Of a DNA stretch of 64,000 nucleotides, positions 60,888 to 64,000 are shown one piece after another. Made by a program: the position numbers and the translations under genes. The stretch is from JAHRVQ01 sp051278195 (GTDB taxonomy: Bacteria; Pseudomonadota; Gammaproteobacteria; Pseudomonadales; Azotimanducaceae), in NCBI GenBank assembly GCA_051278195.1, contig JBNMQM010000001.1, forward strand, positions 62,001-126,000, written 5' to 3'. Positions within the stretch are counted from its first letter, which is position 1, and each line of letters starts with the position of its first letter. Under the pieces are notes generated by a model, which did not search any database, had not been told where the DNA came from, and worked only from the letters and a program-made list of their open reading frames with translations.

Positions 60888-62664
60888 CGAATTCGTGAAG
60901 TTTGTTATTAAAACCAGCGAGCCTGGTGAATACTATTACTGCAACTCTCCTGAGCGGGTGATAATAGCTGAAAACCCAGCGAGCCTAAAGTCGGCTATCC
61001 GTGAAATCGAGGTATTGCAAAGTGAAGGCTACTATCTGGGTGGCTGGATCAGCTACGAAGCCGCCGCTGCACTAGACCCGCGCCAGAAAGTATTATCAGA
61101 TCAAACTTTTCCTTTGCTAACAATGCTGGCTAGTCGCAAAGTTGAAAAAATTCGATTGCCAGTGGTTGAGGCAACGATGCCGATAACGAGTCGCGCTAGG
61201 ATTCAGCAAGAGGCTTATGAGCAGCAGTGCGAGAAGCTTCTGTCGCTCATCGTCTCTGGTGATGTGTATCAGGCCAACTTCAGCTTTCGCACTGATGTGG
61301 ATCTGATCCAAGACCCTTATGCTCTGTTCTGTCATTTGGAAGCGCAACATCCGGTTCCCTATGCCGCCTATATTGAGACTGATGAATGGCAGGTCATCTC
61401 TTTGTCACCTGAGCTGTTTCTTAAGCGGAGTGGTAGGCAACTGGTATCGGCTCCAATGAAGGGCACCATGGCGCGGGGGCTCACTTTTGCTGAAGACGAA
61501 GCGTTACGTGAATTGTTGGCAATCGACATAAAGAATCGTGCAGAAAATATTATGATTGTAGACTTGATGCGCAACGATTTTGGTAAAATCTGCGAAACCG
61601 GCAGCGTCCAGGTGCCTCGGTTATTTTCCTCGCAGCGATTTCACAGTTTGCATCAGCTGGTCAGTGAAGTGACAGGTCAACTGCGTCTCGGTGAGACGCT
61701 CGAAGACATTTTGAGCGCGACATTTCCGGCTGGATCGATTACCGGGGCACCGAAAATCCGAGCGATGGAGATTATCGAAGAGCTCGAAACGGATGGTCGC
61801 AAAGCCTATACCGGCAGCGTTGGCATTTTTGAGCCCGGTGGTGACTTTTGTTTGAATGTCGGTATTCGTACGCTCACCTGTCAAACGCAAGCGGATGTTG
61901 TCGTTGCAGAACTGGGAATTGGCAGCGGCGTGGTGGTGAACTCCGAGCAAGCCTTGGAGTGGCGCGAGTGTTTATTGAAGAGTGAGTTCCTGCACTTTCG
62001 TCAGATGCACACGCACGTTTTTGAAACCATACTCTGGCAAGGTGACTATCTTTGGTTGGATGCACACCTCAATCGTTTAGCGCAATCCTGTCAGTACTTT
62101 CTTATTGCGCTAGATTGGGAAGAGGTGATGAGCAAGCTGACGCAGCTTGCTCGGTCTTTCACGTCAGCGGCTTATCGCGTTCGACTGGCTGTTGATACCG
62201 CCGGTGGTACCTCTATCCAGAGTGATGTGAAGCTTACGCCCGGGTGGGGTAAAGCCAAATTGAAAGTTTTGTTGTCAGGTGACCATGTCAATAGTGACAG
62301 TCGCTATCAATACCACAAGACAGATTATCGGCCTGTATACGATGCTGCGTACAAGGGAGCGGTAGCGTCGGGGTTCGATGAGGTGCTATTTCTGAATCAA
62401 AAGGGTGATCTAACGGAGGGCGCGATCAGTAATGTGTTTATTCGCTCAGGCGGTGAATGGCAAACGCCGCCGGTCTCGGCAGGGCTGCTGGCCGGAGTTT
62501 GGCGAGAACAATTTCTTGCTGACTCGCAAGCAATAGAGAAGACAATGGTTGCCAAAACGCTTCAGTCAGCTGACGAAGTGATACTCGGTAACTCCCTGCG
62601 CCTAGCCGGCAGCGTAGGTGAAATCTGGTTTAACAACGCGTGTATTTGGGCAGAAAAAGGATAG
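60856..62664 (+). CDS. fused aminodeoxychorismate synthase I and lyase (PabB-PabC)
   Basis: One protein for two steps of p-aminobenzoate synthesis for folate. The PabB part (to about residue 370) carries APMKGTMARG with the catalytic lysine and PAGSITGAPKIRAMEIIEEL. The PabC part, a PLP class-IV lyase, follows with HVFETILWQGDYLWLDAHL, the PLP lysine in YHKTDYRPVYD and LTEGAISNVFI. Glutamine amidotransferase PabA is not encoded nearby. The start could be ATG 60856, overlapping GFA, or GTG 60895; neither has a strong ribosome site. Folate also feeds one-carbon metabolism, but not the hydroxylase pterin. Confidence 0.9.
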   Translation: MVLKLGSTWTNEFVKFVIKTSEPGEYYYCNSPERVIIAENPASLKSAIREIEVLQSEGYYLGGWISYEAAAALDPRQKVLSDQTFPLLTMLASRKVEKIRLPVVEATMPITSRARIQQEAYEQQCEKLLSLIVSGDVYQANFSFRTDVDLIQDPYALFCHLEAQHPVPYAAYIETDEWQVISLSPELFLKRSGRQLVSAPMKGTMARGLTFAEDEALRELLAIDIKNRAENIMIVDLMRNDFGKICETGSVQVPRLFSSQRFHSLHQLVSEVTGQLRLGETLEDILSATFPAGSITGAPKIRAMEIIEELETDGRKAYTGSVGIFEPGGDFCLNVGIRTLTCQTQADVVVAELGIGSGVVVNSEQALEWRECLLKSEFLHFRQMHTHVFETILWQGDYLWLDAHLNRLAQSCQYFLIALDWEEVMSKLTQLARSFTSAAYRVRLAVDTAGGTSIQSDVKLTPGWGKAKLKVLLSGDHVNSDSRYQYHKTDYRPVYDAAYKGAVASGFDEVLFLNQKGDLTEGAISNVFIRSGGEWQTPPVSAGLLAGVWREQFLADSQAIEKTMVAKTLQSADEVILGNSLRLAGSVGEIWFNNACIWAEKG

Positions 62665-62669
62665 GAAAG

Positions 62670-63473
62670 ATGCCAACGGTAAATGCAAATGGGATGTCAA
62701 TTTATTACGAATCGAGAGGTCAGGGCGATCCCGTTTTGTATATCGGCGGCACGGGCGCCGACCTCCGAGCAAAACCCAATGTGCTCGACAGCCCACTCTC
62801 GAAAACTTTTGAGGTAGTGGCTTACGATCAGCGCGGACTAGGCCAAACAGACAAGCCCGAGTCGCACTACACTATGGCGGATTACGCCGATGATGCAGCG
62901 GCGCTGTTAGATGCACTCGGCTGGCAAAAAGCCCACGTGATTGGCGCGTCATTCGGCGGCATGGTTGCGCTGAATATGGCGTTGCGCCACGCCCATCGAG
63001 TCAACAAGTTGGTTTTGTGTTGTACCTCTCCCGGTGGTTCTAGGCCAAGCTTTCCGTTCCATGAATTATCGCCCGGCATGTCTACCGAGGCACGTACCAA
63101 AAAGCTGTTGGGGATTAATGATACGCGCCGTGACGAGGCCTGGCAGATCGAGCACGCAGACCAAGTTGCCAAGATCATTCAGTACACAATCGACCACGCG
63201 ATTGGTGAGCACAAGACCCCTGAATTTCGCGCGGGGGCCCGACGGCAGTTGCTGGCCCGAGCAGAGCATGATGTGGAAGCCCAACTCTCTGATATTACCC
63301 ACAAGACGTTAATCTGTGCGGGTAAATATGATGGGATTGCCCCAATGGAAAATCAGGGCGTGATGGCGAAGGCCATGTCGAACTCAGAGCTACGCTGGTA
63401 TGAGGGCGGGCATCTCTTTTTGACCCAAGATCGCAGCGCTTTGCCAGATGTCGTGCAATTTTTGCGAAACTGA
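62670..63473 (+). CDS. alpha/beta hydrolase (second)
   Basis: A 267-residue alpha/beta-hydrolase: PVLYIGGTGADLRAK at the oxyanion region, GASFGGMVALNMAL at the nucleophile elbow, acid in CAGKYDGIAPMEN and base in YEGGHLFLTQD. It resembles 3-oxoadipate enol-lactonase-type esterases. ATG 62670 is preceded by aggaaag; the frame is open further upstream inside the PabBC gene. It begins five bases after the PabBC stop and is likely co-transcribed. Confidence 0.9.
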   Translation: MPTVNANGMSIYYESRGQGDPVLYIGGTGADLRAKPNVLDSPLSKTFEVVAYDQRGLGQTDKPESHYTMADYADDAAALLDALGWQKAHVIGASFGGMVALNMALRHAHRVNKLVLCCTSPGGSRPSFPFHELSPGMSTEARTKKLLGINDTRRDEAWQIEHADQVAKIIQYTIDHAIGEHKTPEFRAGARRQLLARAEHDVEAQLSDITHKTLICAGKYDGIAPMENQGVMAKAMSNSELRWYEGGHLFLTQDRSALPDVVQFLRN

Positions 63474-63613
63474 GTGGCTATTTCATACTCTATGGGTCAC
63501 TTCAAAATGCTGTAAAAACAAGCACTTGAAGTCCGAGCGTCGGGATACCATCGAGAAAATGCTGATTTAGTGTAAAAAAAATGGCTTTTTTCTGGCGAAA
63601 TCTGAGGTTTGAC

Positions 63614-63619
63614 TATACT
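63614..63619 (+). promoter_or_regulatory. -10-like element before the last gene
   Basis: TATACT matches the -10 consensus in five of six positions. A start site about seven bases downstream would leave a short leader with gggag eight bases before GTG 63648. The -35 region is weak. Confidence 0.35.
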
Positions 63620-63647
63620 TAAAAGCATGAACACTGGGAGATCAACG

Positions 63648-64000
63648 GTGAAATTGCTGACATTAACCTGCACCTTCATACTCGCCCTGTCGAGTATTCC
63701 TTCTCTTCTGGCCGATGAACTGCCGACCTGTCGTTGGCTGCATCTGGATCAGGGTACGCGTGTCTATCAGTGCGTTGTGTTGCCGCCGACTGAGGTGGCG
63801 GGACCAGTAGAGGTCGTAACCGAAACCCTGCCGGATCCCACGCGACCTATTGCGCAGCAACGCATCGTGCCGAGTGAGTCGCTGGCCAATATAATTCCTG
63901 ACTTTCTTCTTGAGTCGATGGCAACAGTCGAGCCCGCCGCTAAAGTCGCGATCAAACTACCTGAAGCGCCATTCATAGAAATGACACCGACTGACGTAAT
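63648..64000 (+). CDS. secreted protein, 3' end outside the window (partial)
   Basis: A frame open to the right edge begins with a signal peptide (LLTLTCTFILALSSIPSLLA). The mature part seen so far (about 95 residues) has an early Cys-containing segment CRWLHLDQGTRVYQCVVLP, then a proline-rich linker region with PEAPFIEM. GTG 63648, spaced well from gggag, is preferred over ATG 63627. The family cannot be named until the C-terminus is seen; an envelope protein with a C-terminal binding domain such as SPOR is possible. Confidence 0.6.
   Translation, partial: MKLLTLTCTFILALSSIPSLLADELPTCRWLHLDQGTRVYQCVVLPPTEVAGPVEVVTETLPDPTRPIAQQRIVPSESLANIIPDFLLESMATVEPAAKVAIKLPEAPFIEMTPTDV

Overview
The window reads as chromosomal DNA of a free-living, probably marine, gammaproteobacterium. 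Coding is dense on both strands and base composition is about one half G+C. The gene families fit that reading: HmgA, Coq4, a YfiR-type periplasmic protein, GGDEF and MCP receptors, MAPEG, nitronate monooxygenase, many acyl-CoA and thioesterase genes, and a C39-type ABC exporter. No rRNA or tRNA gene, insertion sequence, integrase or CRISPR array was seen, so placement below class is inference.

Layout. 0-5 kb: diguanylate cyclase, a broken SPOR-like gene, an FKBP lipoprotein, a quinone-oxidoreductase-like gene, and a TetR regulator divergent from a Coq4-pterin dehydratase pair. The gap between TetR and Coq4 holds two palindromes that cover a good sigma-70 promoter. 5-16 kb: Bax-type glucosaminidase, Tat-exported propeller protein, methyltransferase, GST, amidohydrolase, cupin with [2Fe-2S] ferredoxin, a DUF4097-like and FlgO/TPR pair, and a thioredoxin lipoprotein. 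16-24 kb: Rieske oxygenase, SDR, a serine-hydrolase homologue lacking its serine, two thioesterases with a membrane protein, HNH protein, and a decayed nucleoside deaminase. 24-26.4 kb: a three-gene minus-strand unit of YfiR, a CHASE8-like chemoreceptor and a small secreted protein. 26.5-36.4 kb: glycosyltransferase with MMPL transporter, LLM oxidoreductase with M20 peptidase, PhyH, MAPEG, Nudix and acyl-CoA dehydrogenase. 36.4-37.2 kb: a junction of three gene remnants. 37-45 kb: hmgA, acyl-CoA synthetase, NAD-type isocitrate dehydrogenase, a broken 7TMR-DISM sensor, a secreted repeat protein and a phosphohexomutase. 45-49.5 kb: HlyD-type adaptor and C39-ABC exporter. 49.5-56.5 kb: a long aromatic amino-acid hydroxylase, a tight four-gene cassette (alpha/beta hydrolase, Gfo/Idh, PhyH, lactonase) and a flavin monooxygenase. 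56.5-64 kb: MFS transporter, deazaflavin-type reductase, nitronate monooxygenase, TerB-like and GFA genes, a PabB-PabC fusion, an alpha/beta hydrolase, and the start of a secreted protein.

Functional links. The aromatic amino-acid hydroxylase, pterin dehydratase and HmgA imply phenylalanine/tyrosine breakdown through homogentisate, although the three genes are scattered. Two features stand out structurally. Short tandem repeats (units of 15 or 18 bp) fill the gaps between two convergent gene pairs and begin at or next to a stop codon. An unusual number of genes are broken: SPOR, deaminase, HAMP, pilin, 7TMR sensor and a 58-kb family member. The three clear nonsense codons can each be explained by one C-to-T or G-to-A transition. 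Either this genome is shedding sensory and accessory genes or the assembly carries errors; re-reading the raw reads at those points would decide.
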